In this document: in pieces, positions 52,458 to 63,625 of the stretch
How positions within the stretch are numbered: position 1 is the first letter of the stretch
Layout: each line of letters starts with the position of its first letter
NCBI GenBank assembly: GCA_007115705.1
Contig: QXEO01000728.1
Location: forward strand, 124,001-188,000
Source of the DNA: Dactylis glomerata
Lineage: Eukaryota > Streptophyta > Magnoliopsida > Poales > Poaceae
DNA length: 64,000 nucleotides
Direction of reading: 5' to 3'
Notes under the pieces: model-generated
Database searches by the model: none
What the model saw: the letters and a program-made list of their open reading frames with translations, nothing else
What the model was told of the DNA's origin: nothing
Translations under genes and position numbers: made by a program

Positions 52458-53911
52458 TATTTACAGAAAGTCCTATGACGAAAGTCAATATTAATCCTTT
52501 TCCTATTGATGCGATTGACTTTGAGAACAAGAAAATACTTATTCGGTCAGATCAGGCCGAATCTACCAAAGAGAAAAATGTTGCCATTGACGATAATGCT
52601 TCACCGAGGATAATCAAACTGAAAAGTCCAGAAATAGGAGTGCAAAAAGTCGATGAAAGAAAGAGAAAATCAGCTCCAAGACCAAAGCTGACCGTTAAAC
52701 AACTGTTGAACAAATACACTTCGCGCAAGGCCAACAAAGTGTTCAGCCAGCTTGGAGGTACTAAGCGTCATAGGTTTCCTTCTCGACCCGGGGGGCACAA
52801 TCATTGGCGAGGAAACTCATATGATCAGCATTGCTATTTTCCGATGCAGCCAACATATTGGGGTTGTCCACCTCCTATGTATCTTCAGTTTCCTCGGCGG
52901 GGCTTCAATGGATGTGCGCCATATCCTATGGGGCTAGAAGGGTATTTTCAACCAGGATGGATCCCGTTGAGGCCTATGTTCAGACCATATATGCATCAGA
53001 ACAGGCGTTGTTTTAATCATGAGTTTAGGTTGTGTGATGCAACTGTTGTTCAAGGTAGCCGATCACCGATACGTAATGCTAATGAAAAATATTATACTAG
53101 TGATCGGAAACTTGCATGGGTGCGTGCAAGGCCTGATGGATCAAAGGTTGATTGTACCATCGTGAGTAAACCTGTAGCAAGACCAAATAAGTCTAACCTT
53201 GATCATGGTGTCAAGCCTGCGGACTTCAAAACTTCAGATGTTGGCACAGGTGTACACCAACAGCAACATAGGTCTGATCTGCTTCAGAAGAATGCTAGCT
53301 ATGCAGAAAATGGTGTTACGCGTGATGGACTCATGCATGGCTGCGTGAAAAATATTGCGGCCAAAAGTACTAATTTGCATGATGATTTGAGGCCTAGTAT
53401 GGAGACACGTTCAAAGAAGCCTGTTGTACCTATACGTCCCAGTACTAATAAACCGGCTGATGTATCTGTTAATCAATACCTGAGAGGTTGCAAGAATTTT
53501 GAGGCCGGTGGTACTTCTAAGCAGCGCAAGATTCTTTCGGTCAGGGACAAAATATTTGCCCCAAAAGCTACAGTATGTAAGTATAGACCGAGAAACTTGG
53601 GGGAAAGCGGAATTAAGTCAGTCGGACCAAGAACCAAACCACGACCTCAGTGGTGCCCGACAGGACTAACGCACACTCAGAAACGGCGGGTACAGCGACT
53701 GCGAGCTTCGAAAATCAAAGAAGATATAACTTTAAAGAAGCGCGATGAATTGTTCAAGCGAGATACACCTATGGTGCCTCCAAACATGACTTGGAGGAAG
53801 AAGCTCATCACGACGGAGGAAAATAAAAATGTGGATGACATAGTTGCTGCTCGAAATTGTGAAAATAATATAGATGCACCTACTGACATGGATGTTAATC
53901 AAGGAGGATAA
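52325..53911 (+). CDS. ORF B of the Tat derivative, unknown basic protein
   Basis: Open in the -1 frame from 52325 to 53911. There is no ATG until 52391, so it is either made by frameshift from ORF A or starts there (507 residues). It is basic. A central Pro/Tyr/Trp/Gly-rich part (about 52770-53010; YWGCPPPMYLQFPRRGF) is followed by a conserved-looking block, RPQWCPTGLTHTQKRRVQRL, at about 53640-53700. Similar PQWCP.GL..TQ.RR.QRLR blocks occur in ORFs of grass Gypsy elements, from memory. No enzyme motif is visible. Being open over 500 codons in a young insertion, it was probably coding in the source element. Confidence 0.6.
   Translation, partial: SKKEEKKTLENQQDARQDIVQVMQPSNSFNVFKEVQSASDEGRLIFTESPMTKVNINPFPIDAIDFENKKILIRSDQAESTKEKNVAIDDNASPRIIKLKSPEIGVQKVDERKRKSAPRPKLTVKQLLNKYTSRKANKVFSQLGGTKRHRFPSRPGGHNHWRGNSYDQHCYFPMQPTYWGCPPPMYLQFPRRGFNGCAPYPMGLEGYFQPGWIPLRPMFRPYMHQNRRCFNHEFRLCDATVVQGSRSPIRNANEKYYTSDRKLAWVRARPDGSKVDCTIVSKPVARPNKSNLDHGVKPADFKTSDVGTGVHQQQHRSDLLQKNASYAENGVTRDGLMHGCVKNIAAKSTNLHDDLRPSMETRSKKPVVPIRPSTNKPADVSVNQYLRGCKNFEAGGTSKQRKILSVRDKIFAPKATVCKYRPRNLGESGIKSVGPRTKPRPQWCPTGLTHTQKRRVQRLRASKIKEDITLKKRDELFKRDTPMVPPNMTWRKKLITTEENKNVDDIVAARNCENNIDAPTDMDVNQGG
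52328..52334 (+). promoter_or_regulatory. Candidate -1 ribosomal frameshift heptamer (A AAA AAG)
   Basis: In the ORF A frame the codons split as A|AAA|AAG, the canonical X XXY YYZ pattern. It lies 4 bases after the last stop of the -1 frame (TGA 52322-52324) and before the ORF A stop at 52455. A -1 shift here enters ORF B directly. A single-base indel in the A run during decay would look the same. Confidence 0.4.
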
Positions 53912-54359
53912 TACGCCATGCATCTCATTTACAGAGGCATCGTTTGATTTGCAACACAGTGAGATAATATGTTTGACCGATGCTAGTGTTAAGTGGACAC
54001 AAATATGTAATGAAGATAGCATCGTTCCGGAAAGAGCGATATGCATGAAAGAAGACGACGAGAAGGGGTATATCATTGCATATCCAGGACATCGCTTGCT
54101 CGAAGCTAAAAATCGGTACATGTTTACTAAACAGTAATGCATGTACAATAGTTCCACATTATCTATTTTCTAGTATATATGTGTACAACAACCGATTCTT
54201 TAGTGATAGGATTGCATGAAAATAGAATATCACTTTGCATATAAATCGTTGCATGCTATTAGGGGTATTGCCGATTTTATTTGTTTTAATTTCACCCAAC
54301 AATCTTGTTTATAAAACATCGGTCTGCTTAGAATATCTTTGTACAAATATCCAAGCTGA
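53912..54359 (+). other. Spacer with a short open frame
   Basis: A frame from 53874 to 54137 (87 codons) overlaps the end of ORF B and reads EASFDLQHSEIICLTDASVK. It has no domain I know and may be the end of a larger lost ORF. The rest is AT-rich. Confidence 0.35.
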
Positions 54360-54616
54360 GTTTGAACCTTTACAGCTTTGGTTTACAAAATTTAGTAGAC
54401 ATGGGTGTGAAGGACATTGTTTCTGAAAATTCGCTTGTGGTAGTACAACAAATTAAAGGCGAATTTCAGTGTTTTGATGAATTACTAAGTAGCTACTTGG
54501 ACCGATGTTTAGTTATAGCTAAGTCTCTGGATACTTTCACTATGAAACATATTTCTAGAGAAGAGAATTTTAGAGCTAATTTTTTAAGCATGGCAAGCTT
54601 CAGGTTATCTTATTAG
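54360..54616 (+). pseudogene. Relic of the additional RNase H (aRH) of Tat elements
   Basis: The frame reads GVKDIVSENSLVVVQQIKGE, SYLDRCLVIAKSLDTF and KHISREENFRANFLSMAS. This is the C-terminal half of the archaeal-type RNase H found between RT and integrase in Tat-lineage Gypsy elements. The equivalent region at 62815-63190 of this window is fuller (SNLIAQQVMKE, HIGRESNEEADNL). The N-terminal catalytic part is missing. Confidence 0.75.
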
Positions 54617-55065
54617 CATATGCAATTTTTTCATACCAGAGAAACCTATGCTAGCCGCTGTTGGTAGCAAGACCGATCTGCTAGCTATCAATTCAGTGCA
54701 TGGTGCAGTCTGTTACTAGTTCGGTCCAGCAGAAAATAGTACAGGATAATGTAAATTCGGTGCATGGGTCACAAACAACCGAATTAGAAAATAGCTTAGA
54801 ACATGAAGATTTTTTTTATATTACAGAAGCCGATGTTTGCTGCTGTAGAAAAATAAGTCCACCTTGCTGGAAGCTAGTTTGGTGCAGCGTGCAGCTGGTT
54901 CTGATTAAGTTTAACAAAGTAGTACATGGCAGTCTTAATTCGGTACATTGGTCACAAATAACCGAATTAGCAAGTGATTTAGATTCGGTTGATTTGAGAG
55001 CACCTGTGATTAATTATTTAAAGGGTTCAAGTCAAACGAAAGATACAAAATTCGGCAAATGATTG

Positions 55066-55212
55066 CCGAGTTGGGAAGGCCTATATAGATTTGTAGAGAT
55101 CGTTCCTCAAAATCCATGTTTGATACAATCTTTGCAGGGAGAGAAGTTGTCCAAAGTTCAAAATAGAAAATATTTAAAGAAGTATTATCCTAGCATGTGG
55201 CAAGAAGTTTGA
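55066..55212 (+). pseudogene. Relic of integrase C-terminus (Tat lineage)
   Basis: 48 codons reading PSWEGLYRFVEIV, then LQGEKLSKVQNRKYLKKYY and PSMWQEV with TGA at 55210-55212. This is the usual end of Tat-lineage polyproteins, so an autonomous ancestor lost its middle and kept this tail. Confidence 0.75.
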
Positions 55213-55541
55213 TGATACTATGGCCAATATATTATTTGAAATATCACCCTAAGAAAAGTTAGCCGATATATTATTCATATGGCTGTAAGGAAAATTGGCC
55301 GATGTGTCTTTGAACATCGCCTTTAGCATAACAGAATATTTGTTGGAGGTGTTTCTTCAGACATCGCCTTAAGCAATTATGTGGTGAAATGATCAATATC
55401 GTCCTAAGGTATTGTTATAGTCTCTTTGAACAGAAATTTGGCTAATGTTTGACATCGCCCTAAGCAACTTATTTGGCCGGTGAAGTGATCATCATCGTCA
55501 GAAGGTATTGCTATAATGTTTTTGGTAAATGCGATTGTACC

Positions 55542-55558
55542 AAAAACAGGGGGGCATG
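55542..55558 (+). other. Polypurine tract of the Tat derivative
   Basis: AAAAACAGGGGGGCATG directly before the 3' LTR. Confidence 0.8.
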
Positions 55559-56315
55559 TGTTGATGGTGTAATTTGGCTAGTTCGGCCAAATTTATTTAA
55601 TTGGTGTTTGAGCAAAATACTTGATGAAATATACCAGATTTTTGCATGGACCTAGGACAAATCCTGGCGAAATTCAGAGATTGAGCTACAACGATGCTTC
55701 CTAGGAGAGGTCCTAGCAGAATTCAGATGCCAAGCCGAATTAGTTGACAAAGCTTCAAGCAAGGAGAAGTGCGACAGAGAGAATGACATATGCTGGTGGT
55801 GCACAGGGCATATGAAATCTTCATTATCGGTTTGATTAGCAACGTTGCCGGATATTTTATTGTTCTCTCTGTGGGCCAAAGTGTATTTATATGTGACAGC
55901 TCGTACTGCAACGTGATGGTACAAATTGCTAGCAGATTTGGTAGCCAGATTTGTATACATGACCGAATCAAGGGCCAAAGCATATTCGGTTTAGGTTTGA
56001 TGTGTTCTGGTCGTACACGCCAAGTCCAGCGTGCCTACATATAAGGCGATGGCCGATTGGAAAAGACCCCAGACAATCGATCAATCAATCTATCATTATT
56101 TTCTTTTATTTACCTTTCGTTCTTTATCGTTTCTCCTGCTATGCCCTAGCAACCCTAGGGTTTGGTCGGATCTTTGCCGTTTTGTCCTGAAAAGCGGTCG
56201 TCTCTCCTCCACGAAAGCGAGGGGATCTTTGTTGCTTTGCTCGGAAAGCATCCGTTCGTCGTCACGAAAGCACGGCGATTATCCTGGTGTTGCGCGGCAG
56301 TTTTGCGTGCCAACA
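55559..56315 (+). repeat. 3' LTR of the Tat derivative
   Basis: 757 bp. About three substitutions from the 5' LTR (near 50632/55807, 50717/55892 and 51112/56287). Confidence 0.93.
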
Positions 56316-57204
56316 GAGGCGTCACCGCCGAGGAGCAAGGACCAGTTGCTCGGGAGCCCCCTTCCAGCGACGATCTGCAGCCACGGTCCCCCCTCCTTCA
56401 CGGGGAACGAATCACTTCGTAGAGGAGAGGGCTCGAGCACCCGTGACCGGATCGGAGCAAGGCCTCCTCGCTGGAGGTTGAAGAAACGCCGCCATATCGA
56501 CAGAAGATCGCGATGGAGCAGAGACCGCCGTCGTGGATGAGCTCGGAGACGAAGCGCTTGAAGATTAGATAACGGGGGCTCTTCCCCCACGGCACCAGCA
56601 ACGCCGGCAACCAGGACGAAGCGGAGACGGCCGCCGCGCTAGAGCGGCACGCCCACCAGATACCCCCACCTCCCTGATGCGCAGGCGGCATCTCTGCAGT
56701 CCACCGCTGGCCCCCCGCCACCTCGGCCGGCCGGCATGGAGAGGGACTACAGAGGAAGACCACCAGGCAGCAGAGAAGGAAAAAACTTGAACCTCCCTGA
56801 CTCCGCCGCCACCTCGGTCGGCCAGAGAAGAGGGAGCCACCGCGAGACCACTCCCCAGCTCCCCTCGCCGCCATGGCCGGCCGGAGGAGGGAGTGCAACA
56901 CGGCATGAACAAGCTTCAGCTTTATTGTCGGAGACGGTGGATCCCCGCTTCAGCTTCCTCTCCGACCACCGGAGATGGAGAAGATGAGGGAAGACCCCTA
57001 GGGGGCGGCGGATCTGGCCGGACAGATCCCTAGCCCAGCTCCATACAACGGCCATAGAGGCACAACTCAAAGGAAACCCTAAACTACCAGCCCCGGTGTC
57101 TCCCTTCCACCCACTCCGACCGGCGGCACCGGCGGAGAGGGCTTCCGGTCGGGCCGGGCAGCGCCTTTCTCTCGAGACTGTAGCAGCGGGGGAAGGAGGG
57201 TGGA

Positions 57205-57753
57205 TGACGAAGGAATGACAAACGGGCCCCCGATATTTGCCTACCTGGTTTTCGGTCCGGGAAGGGTGTCTTACGAAAGGCTTCCGAGGCCTATCAAGGC
57301 AGTGGCCTGGCGCGGCCCAGGAGCAATACTTGGTGCACAAGCAAGATTTCGAGGAGTCCAAGTTAGACTAGACCTCAGTTGATCCGATCTGTACTTGGCT
57401 TGAGAGACACTCCTGAGACCTAGCCTTGCCTTATAAAAGGCTGGGAGGGAGGTCTCGAAACCCTAGACGCTTTTCCACCCACCTCACGCCGGAGCGCTCG
57501 ACAACTTAGAGCTCTCTGTTTTCGGCTAGATCCAATCTATGCCGCCATTGTAACACCATCATCGCAACCACTCCATCAATACAAAGTCAGACAAGCAGGA
57601 CGTAGGCCTTTTACCTTTCGAGGGGGCTGAACCTGGGTAAATCCTCGTGTCCCTCTGCTTTCGTCTGATCACCGTCGAGTTCGCCAGGTCTCCAACACGC
57701 TTCCTAGATCGAAAGCCCTTCGACATGGGCATTGCCGAGTTAGAACCTCGTCA
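57205..57753 (+). repeat. 5' LTR of the Tat-lineage element (left edge uncertain)
   Basis: It has a TATA box (57432-57438) in GCCTTATAAAAGGCTGG and ends CCTCGTCA one base before the primer site. Several TG positions could be its start, and there is no partner LTR in the window to settle it. Confidence 0.6.
57432..57438 (+). promoter_or_regulatory. TATA box in the Tat-element LTR
   Basis: TATAAAA in a short GC-rich context, about 320 bp before the LTR end. Confidence 0.65.
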
Positions 57754-60700
57754 ATTGGCGCCGACCGTGGGGACGACGGGATCTAGATCTACGGATTCGC
57801 CGGCTCCATCACCAACCACCACCAAGATCGGCATCGACACCACCGTCGGCATCGCTGCGCCGACCAACGTCGACACCACCGCCAAGATCGACACCGACAT
57901 CATCGTCAACATCACTGCGCCGGATGTCATCAACGCCAACCCGACGGAATCAGGCGTCGATGCTGCTGGTTCAATCGCCATCAACAATGTTTCGCCAAGT
58001 GCTGTGAAGCCCACTCCAGCGGCGAGCGTCATCGACTCCGTCCCAAGCACGACAGGAGTAGCGCCCGAAGGCTATGACATGGCTTTCGGACTGTTCAACT
58101 TCCATGTGGACAGCAATGGAGCGATGGAACTGCTCTCCATCGGCGAATCGGCTCCGCTCGTGGCCGAAGCGATGACACCACCAGCCGTCAGGGGCAAACC
58201 CTCGGCAAGCGTGCTACTAGCGCCATCGGAGGAGGAACCGAGGCTGAAGATTTCGACCCCATCAGTAGGGTCGAACGATTTCGAAGATCCACCTCCATCC
58301 CCGACCACCGCATACTGCGTCGACTGCGACGCATACCACTACGTGGGCGCCGGAGATTTCTCACTCCATGAGATCGCCGGCTGCGAAGATCCGCGGGGAG
58401 GCACAACAGCCATCTACCCAACGATATCTGAGTGCGATCGGGCTCTCAACGCCCTCAAGCTTCGCACCGCACCATATGACCCCGACTACGTCGAGGGATT
58501 ATACTCGGACTACACGTGCTCCGATGACGACGACGACGTCTACCCCGAAGCCAAGGGGAAAATCGGCAATTCAGCAAGCTCCGCCTCACACTGCGAATCT
58601 GCCGCATCTAGCGAGGGCTATGTGGCCGATTACGATTCTGACCTCATGGTCGAAGTCAGGCCCTACGTCGAAGGCGACGACGTCTACCCTCCAGCGCTGG
58701 GCAAAATCAGCGATGATTCGACCCCATGGACCGGAGGCCACTGCATGATGGCATCACACGGCGACGGAAACGAAAATAGAGACAACGACGGCCGAAACCG
58801 GGCAGACAGCGGCCGCCAGGTGGTCACGCATGACCAGATCCGGTTCGCAAGAAAGGTATACGCGGGCGAGGTAAACTTTGGTCCTAACCCAAGCCCAAGC
58901 GATCTGGCTGCACTCCGTTTCGTCGTCCAGGAGCAGAAGGACCAAATCAGTGCTGACAGGCGAGTACTGGAACGGCGAAGAGAGGATGCCGATGCGTCCA
59001 GCAGAAGACGAGCCGAAAGGTCATCCCATTATTCATCGAGCGTTCAACGAAGATCGAGATCACGCACTCAGCCAGGGGCCGATATGCACAATATCACCCG
59101 AAACCTGGAGGCAGAGTTCAATGAAGCCGACTTGATGCCGAAGACCAAGGAAGCAGCGATCATGGCCGCGGCAGCATACATTGCCGCGAACGCATCTAAC
59201 GGTGACGAGCATATGCGACACCTGCGAAATTTAGCGCTCGAAGGAGTAAGGGTGCTGCAAGGCACGCCTGGCTCAGTACATGGCACGACAACAACAAGAA
59301 TCGCCCCACCGCCGGAGCAAGCCAGGCACCCAGCACCGGCGCCAGCCGTAGCGCCTCGGACGCAAGTGGTCGAACCTGTCAACGGAGAGCTCCGGCACGG
59401 TCTGGCCCAGCATAGAGTCGACCAGGGGCGAGCACGGCGCGAGGCTAAAACGTTCGGCGGGCCCAGCGATGGACTCTGCGGGGCAGAATGCTTTAGCCTC
59501 CTGATCCGTTCCGCACCATTGCCGAAAGGGATCAAGCTCAGCGACGGCATAGTCAAATTCAACGGGCAGCAGGATCCCCGAATTTGGCTAGATGACTTCA
59601 TAACCGCTGTCAAAATCAGCGGCGGATCTAGGGACAACGCCCTTCAATTGTTATCGCTGCACCTAAAGGATAACGCAAGGGCATGGTTGAACAATCTCGC
59701 CCCAGATAGCATCCGCTCCTGGGAAGAGTTTCGGCAAGCGTTTATCGCAAATTTCCGAGGCACTTCACGACGACCCACGTCATTTGATGAACTCCGCCTA
59801 TGCGTGCAGAGAACCGGAGAGAACCTGAGATCATACATCTCACGGTGGATCAGCCTCCGGAACACGACGGAAAACATCTCGCCCGAAAGGGCTATCGACG
59901 CCTTTCGGGATGGTCTCTTTCGACGCGACTTCAAGGAAGAGCTGGGACGCTGCAAACCTAGGACCATCGACCACCTCATGAGCCTGGCAAACGAATGGGC
60001 TGATGGCGAAGACTCCATCTCGGCTCCCAGAAGCCGCCGTCGGTCAGGAGAACGCGACGTCGACGCGAAGGACCAGTTCCATCCGGGATCCCGAAAGAAA
60101 GGTCGCCAAAGCCGCTACGACAATGCGGAGAACACAGACATGGTAGCAGCAGGCTACATGCACGAGGACCGCGACGACAATCGCGACTTACCGCGCCGAG
60201 GAAACAATTACTACGGCAGTAGCAGTCGTGATTCGAAACCCAGCAAGGAGTGGCGTCGACGACAGCCACAGCTATCGGCAGAGGAGATGCTTGATAGCGG
60301 ATGCCCGAGGCATACGTACCTCGATAAGGACGGGGTACGAAAACCTGCACACCTCCTCATCGAGTGCAGGGAATTCCTGCGTCTCAACCGGGCACTTCAG
60401 GAGAGGATGAACACTGAGCAACCAGTGGCAGGGGCGATAGCCTACAACGCTCCACCGCCACCGCCGAACCCACCAGCAAACGTCGTACAGCAAAGTCACC
60501 AGGCCGCTACGATCCAGCAAGTCGAGCAGCGACAGCCGGCCAACGAGGAAGAAGAGTTCCCGTCGCCAAGAGGTTTCGTGCCCATGATCCAGAGGGGGCG
60601 CCCGACGAATAAAGTGCAGCGAAAGCGCGCAAGGGAAGTGTTCCACGCCGAGCACACCCCACCGGCCACTCCCGAATACCTAAATTGGTCTGAACATCCG

Positions 60701-61375
60701 ATCGGTTTTGACCGGTCAGATCATCCACCGAAGATCCCACGCCCAGGACACCATGCTTTGGTCCTTGAGGCGCAAATAGGGGGTTTCACCTCGAAAAAGG
60801 TGTTCATGGACGGAGGCAGCAGCTTGAACCTCATCTACGCAGACACAATGCGAAAGATCAAGATCCCGCTAAATAATCTCCTGCCAACGGAGACTTCCTT
60901 CCACGGAATCGTCCCAGGGAAGCCGACATATCCACTGGGAGTGATACATCTCGAGGTCATCTTCGGCACTCCAGCAAACTTCAGAAAGGAGAAGATCGAA
61001 TTCGAGGTGGTCGACTGGCCCTCGCAGTACCATGCCATCCTCGGGCGACCAGCGTTTGCCCGATTCATGGCGGTACCCCACTACGCCTACCTCAAGCTGC
61101 GGATGCCCGCAAACAAAGGACCACTGACGATCAGCGGCAGTTTCGCACGTTCAGAAAACTGCGACAAGGACTTCAACAGCACGTCCCAGACCTTCGGAGT
61201 GCATGAAGAACTGCACCACATTCGGGAGGCCACCGTCATGGACATCGATCCGCCGGCGCAGCAGAACGCCCCAGAGCTGTCTTTCGATGCCACCAAAGAC
61301 ACCCGAGAGCACCAGATCCACCCGACCGACCCAACTAAGACGGCGCGGGTGTCGAACTCTCTCTCTCCCGCATAG
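57725..61375 (+). pseudogene. Tat-element gag and protease, ending at a premature stop
   Basis: An open frame to TAG 61373-61375. The ATG at 57725 lies in the LTR end; the ATG at 58079 may be the real start. The N-terminal third is Thr/Ala/Asp-rich. The gag capsid-like domain is at about 59540-60020 (WLDDFITAVKISGGSRDNAL, ARAWLNNLAPDSIRSWEEF, FRDGLFRRDFKEEL). A C/H-containing knuckle-like stretch lies at about 60290-60380. The aspartic protease has MDGGSSLNLIYADTM at about 60807-60850. After the stop the frame continues into RT. A C-to-T change in CAG would explain the TAG. Confidence 0.8.
57755..57774 (+). other. Primer-binding site of the Tat-lineage element
   Basis: TTGGCGCCGACCGTGGGGAC directly after the LTR, starting with the TGG that pairs with tRNA CCA. 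The tRNA is not identified. Confidence 0.7.
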
Positions 61376-62380
61376 GAAAGCGCGCTCGTCGAGTTCCTCC
61401 GTGAGCACTGGAGGATGTTCGCCTGGTGCCCAGCTGACATGCCAGGCATCCCCAGGGAACTCGCCGAGCACGAGCTTAAGATATTTCCAAACGCGAAACC
61501 GGTCAAGCAGTCTATGCGACGGTACAATCCAGAGAAGGCCAAGTCGATGGGCGAAGAAATCAATCGCCTCCTCGAAGCCAAGTTCATCAGGGAGATCAAG
61601 GAAGCCACGTGGCTCTCGCCACCGGTCATGGTGGAGAAGAAGGACACAAAGATCTACAGGATGTGCATCGATTTCACAGCCTTAAACAAACACTGCCCGA
61701 AGGATTACTTCCCCCTGCCCCGAATTGACCAAATCATCGATTCCACGGCAGGATGCGAACGTCTCTCGTTCCTCGATGCGTACTCCGGGTATAATCAGAT
61801 ACGGCTGAAAGTGGAAGATGAGGACAAGACGACGTTCATCACCCCGCACGGGGTATACTGCTACATGACGATGCCCTTCGGGCTCAAGAACGCCGGAGCC
61901 ACCTATCAACGGTGTATGCAGGCGTGCCTGAAGGAACAAATTGGCCGCAACATCGAAGTATATGTCGACGACATTGTCATCAAGACCGCGAAAGCAGACA
62001 GCTTGCTCGACGATCTTCGAGAAACCTTCGCTAACCTCGACAGATATAGCATCAAGCTTAACCTGAAGAAGTGCTCTTTCGGGGTACCCACTGGCCAACT
62101 GCTGGGCTATCTAATTTCCGAGAGAGGGATCGAAGGCAACCCAGAGAAGATACATGCCATCATCAACATGCAGCCTCCGAAGACGCTTCGACACGTCCAG
62201 CAGTTGACAGGTCGACTCGCAGCGCTTAGCCGCTTCATCAGCAAGCTTGGCAAAAAAGCGCTCCCTTTTTATCGGATGCTCCGGAAAACGGACAACTTCA
62301 CGTGGACCGAAGAGGCGCAAGCCGCGTTCGAAGATCTCAAGCGCCGTCTATCGACCTCCCCAGTTCTCGTCACGCCTTGA
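61376..62380 (+). pseudogene. Tat-element reverse transcriptase
   Basis: In frame with gag. Motifs: YFPLPRIDQIIDSTAG, FLDAYSGYNQIRLKV, MPFGLKNAGATYQRCM and the catalytic VYVDDIVIKT (about 61960). The thumb and connection regions run to TGA 62378-62380, which probably was CGA. The frame goes on after the stop. Confidence 0.85.
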
Positions 62381-63625
62381 GAAAAAGAGCCCATGTTGCT
62401 ATACATTGCGGCTACAAATCAAGTCGTCAGTTCAGTGCTTGTGGTCGAACGCGCAGAAGAGGGCAAAGAGCACGGCGTACAGAGACCCGTGTACTACCTG
62501 AGCGAAGTTTTGTCGCCGACCAAGCAAAGATACCCCCATTATCAGAAGTTGGCATACGCCATATACATGACGGGGAAGAAACTGCCACACTATTTCGAGT
62601 GCCACTCCATCATAGTAGTGGCCTCGAATCCAGTCTCCAGCATCCTCAATAACCCAGACGCCATAGGGCGTGTCTCGCTATGGGGAATCACGCTAGGACC
62701 CTGGGAAATCACGTACCAGCGCCAGTCCGCGATCAAGTCACAGGTCCTACCGGATTTCATAGCCGAGTGGATAGAAGCTCAGATGCCCGAGCTCCCAGAC
62801 CTGTCGAACAGCTGGACCATCTTCGTCGACGGGTCCAAGCGGGTTTCGGGGGCAGGGGCAGGAGTGGTCCTGGTGTCACCGCAAGGGGACAGGATGCGCT
62901 ACGTCCTCCGCATGCGCTTCCCGAATCCCTCCAACAACGAGGTGGAATACGAAGCCGTCCTTCACGGTATGCGCATGGCGAAGGCCTGCAGGGCCACCCG
63001 CATCAAGATTCATGGGGACTCGAACCTCATCGCCCAGCAAGTCATGAAGGAGTGCGACGCAACCTGCGCGAACATGATCGCATATCGCGTCATGTACGAC
63101 AAGCTCGAAGGCGAATTCGAGGGCTGCGAAGTAACGCACATCGGCAGGGAAAGCAATGAGGAGGCAGACAACCTGGCCAACGTCGTCTCAAGGTGCCTAC
63201 CAATACCGCCCGGAGTCTTCTTCGAAGAGATATTCGAACGCTCCGTCAAGATCAAGCCAGCAACTGACCCGGCGTTAGCAACACGCCCGGGGGCTCGGTC
63301 GGACAATACCGCTCCGGCAGCAGGAGCAGCAGACCTCCCGAAGGATGCAGCCGCGGTCATGCTCGTCGAAGCAGCATGGACAAGACCATACTTGGTATAC
63401 CTGACGCGGGGCGAGCTCCCAGAAGATCCCATCCATCGCCGACAAGTCATGCGGCGCTCCAAGGCCTTCACGATAATCAACGGGGAACTCTACAAGCGCA
63501 GCACCACAGGAGTGCTCCAACGGTGCATAGCGCCGGAAGATGGGATTGCTCTCCTTCGGGAAATCCACGAAGGAACCTGTGGACACCACGCTTGCAGTCG
63601 AACCCTCGTGGCCAAGGCTTTTTGA
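62381..63625 (+). pseudogene. Tat-element RNase H, additional RNase H and integrase start
   Basis: A worn RNase H1 comes first (LLYIAATNQVVSSVLV, RPVYYLSEVLSPTKQRYPHY). The additional archaeal-type RNase H follows (WTIFVDGSKRVSGAGAGVVL, NNEVEYEAVLHGMRMAK, HGDSNLIAQQV) with its acidic residues D, E and D in place. Then comes the first His pair of the integrase zinc finger (HEGTCGHHACSRTLVAKAF). It stops at TGA 63623-63625, again a likely CGA-to-TGA change. Confidence 0.82.

Larger units (their letters stand above)
50384..56315 (+). mobile_element. Non-autonomous Tat-lineage Gypsy derivative (complete, very young)
   Basis: 5,932 bp with 757-bp LTRs, a perfect target duplication GAGGC (50379-50383 and 56316-56320), a primer site after the left LTR and a polypurine tract before the right one. 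The LTRs differ at about 3 sites by eye. The interior has two long ORFs without known domains, then relics of the lineage's extra RNase H (54360-54616) and the integrase C-terminus (55066-55212). Protease and RT are absent. It must be copied by enzymes of a related Tat element. Confidence 0.9.
50162..57200 (-). mobile_element. Unclassified minus-strand retroposon-like sequence hosting the Tat derivative
   Basis: 50162-50383 and 56321-57200 were contiguous before the Tat-lineage insertion. On the minus strand the left edge reads GGGCCTTCTACCGTTAAAAAAAA, the look of a LINE 3' end with A tail. The 56.3-57.2 kb part is GC-rich without domains, like an untranslated LINE leader. No target duplication was found, so class and right boundary are uncertain. 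Confidence 0.35.

Noticed and set aside
56398..57361. Open frames of 100-200 codons in the GC-rich block after the Tat derivative
   Set aside because: They occur on both strands and in several frames with Pro/Arg/Ser bias. The block is better read as a non-coding part of an older retroposon.
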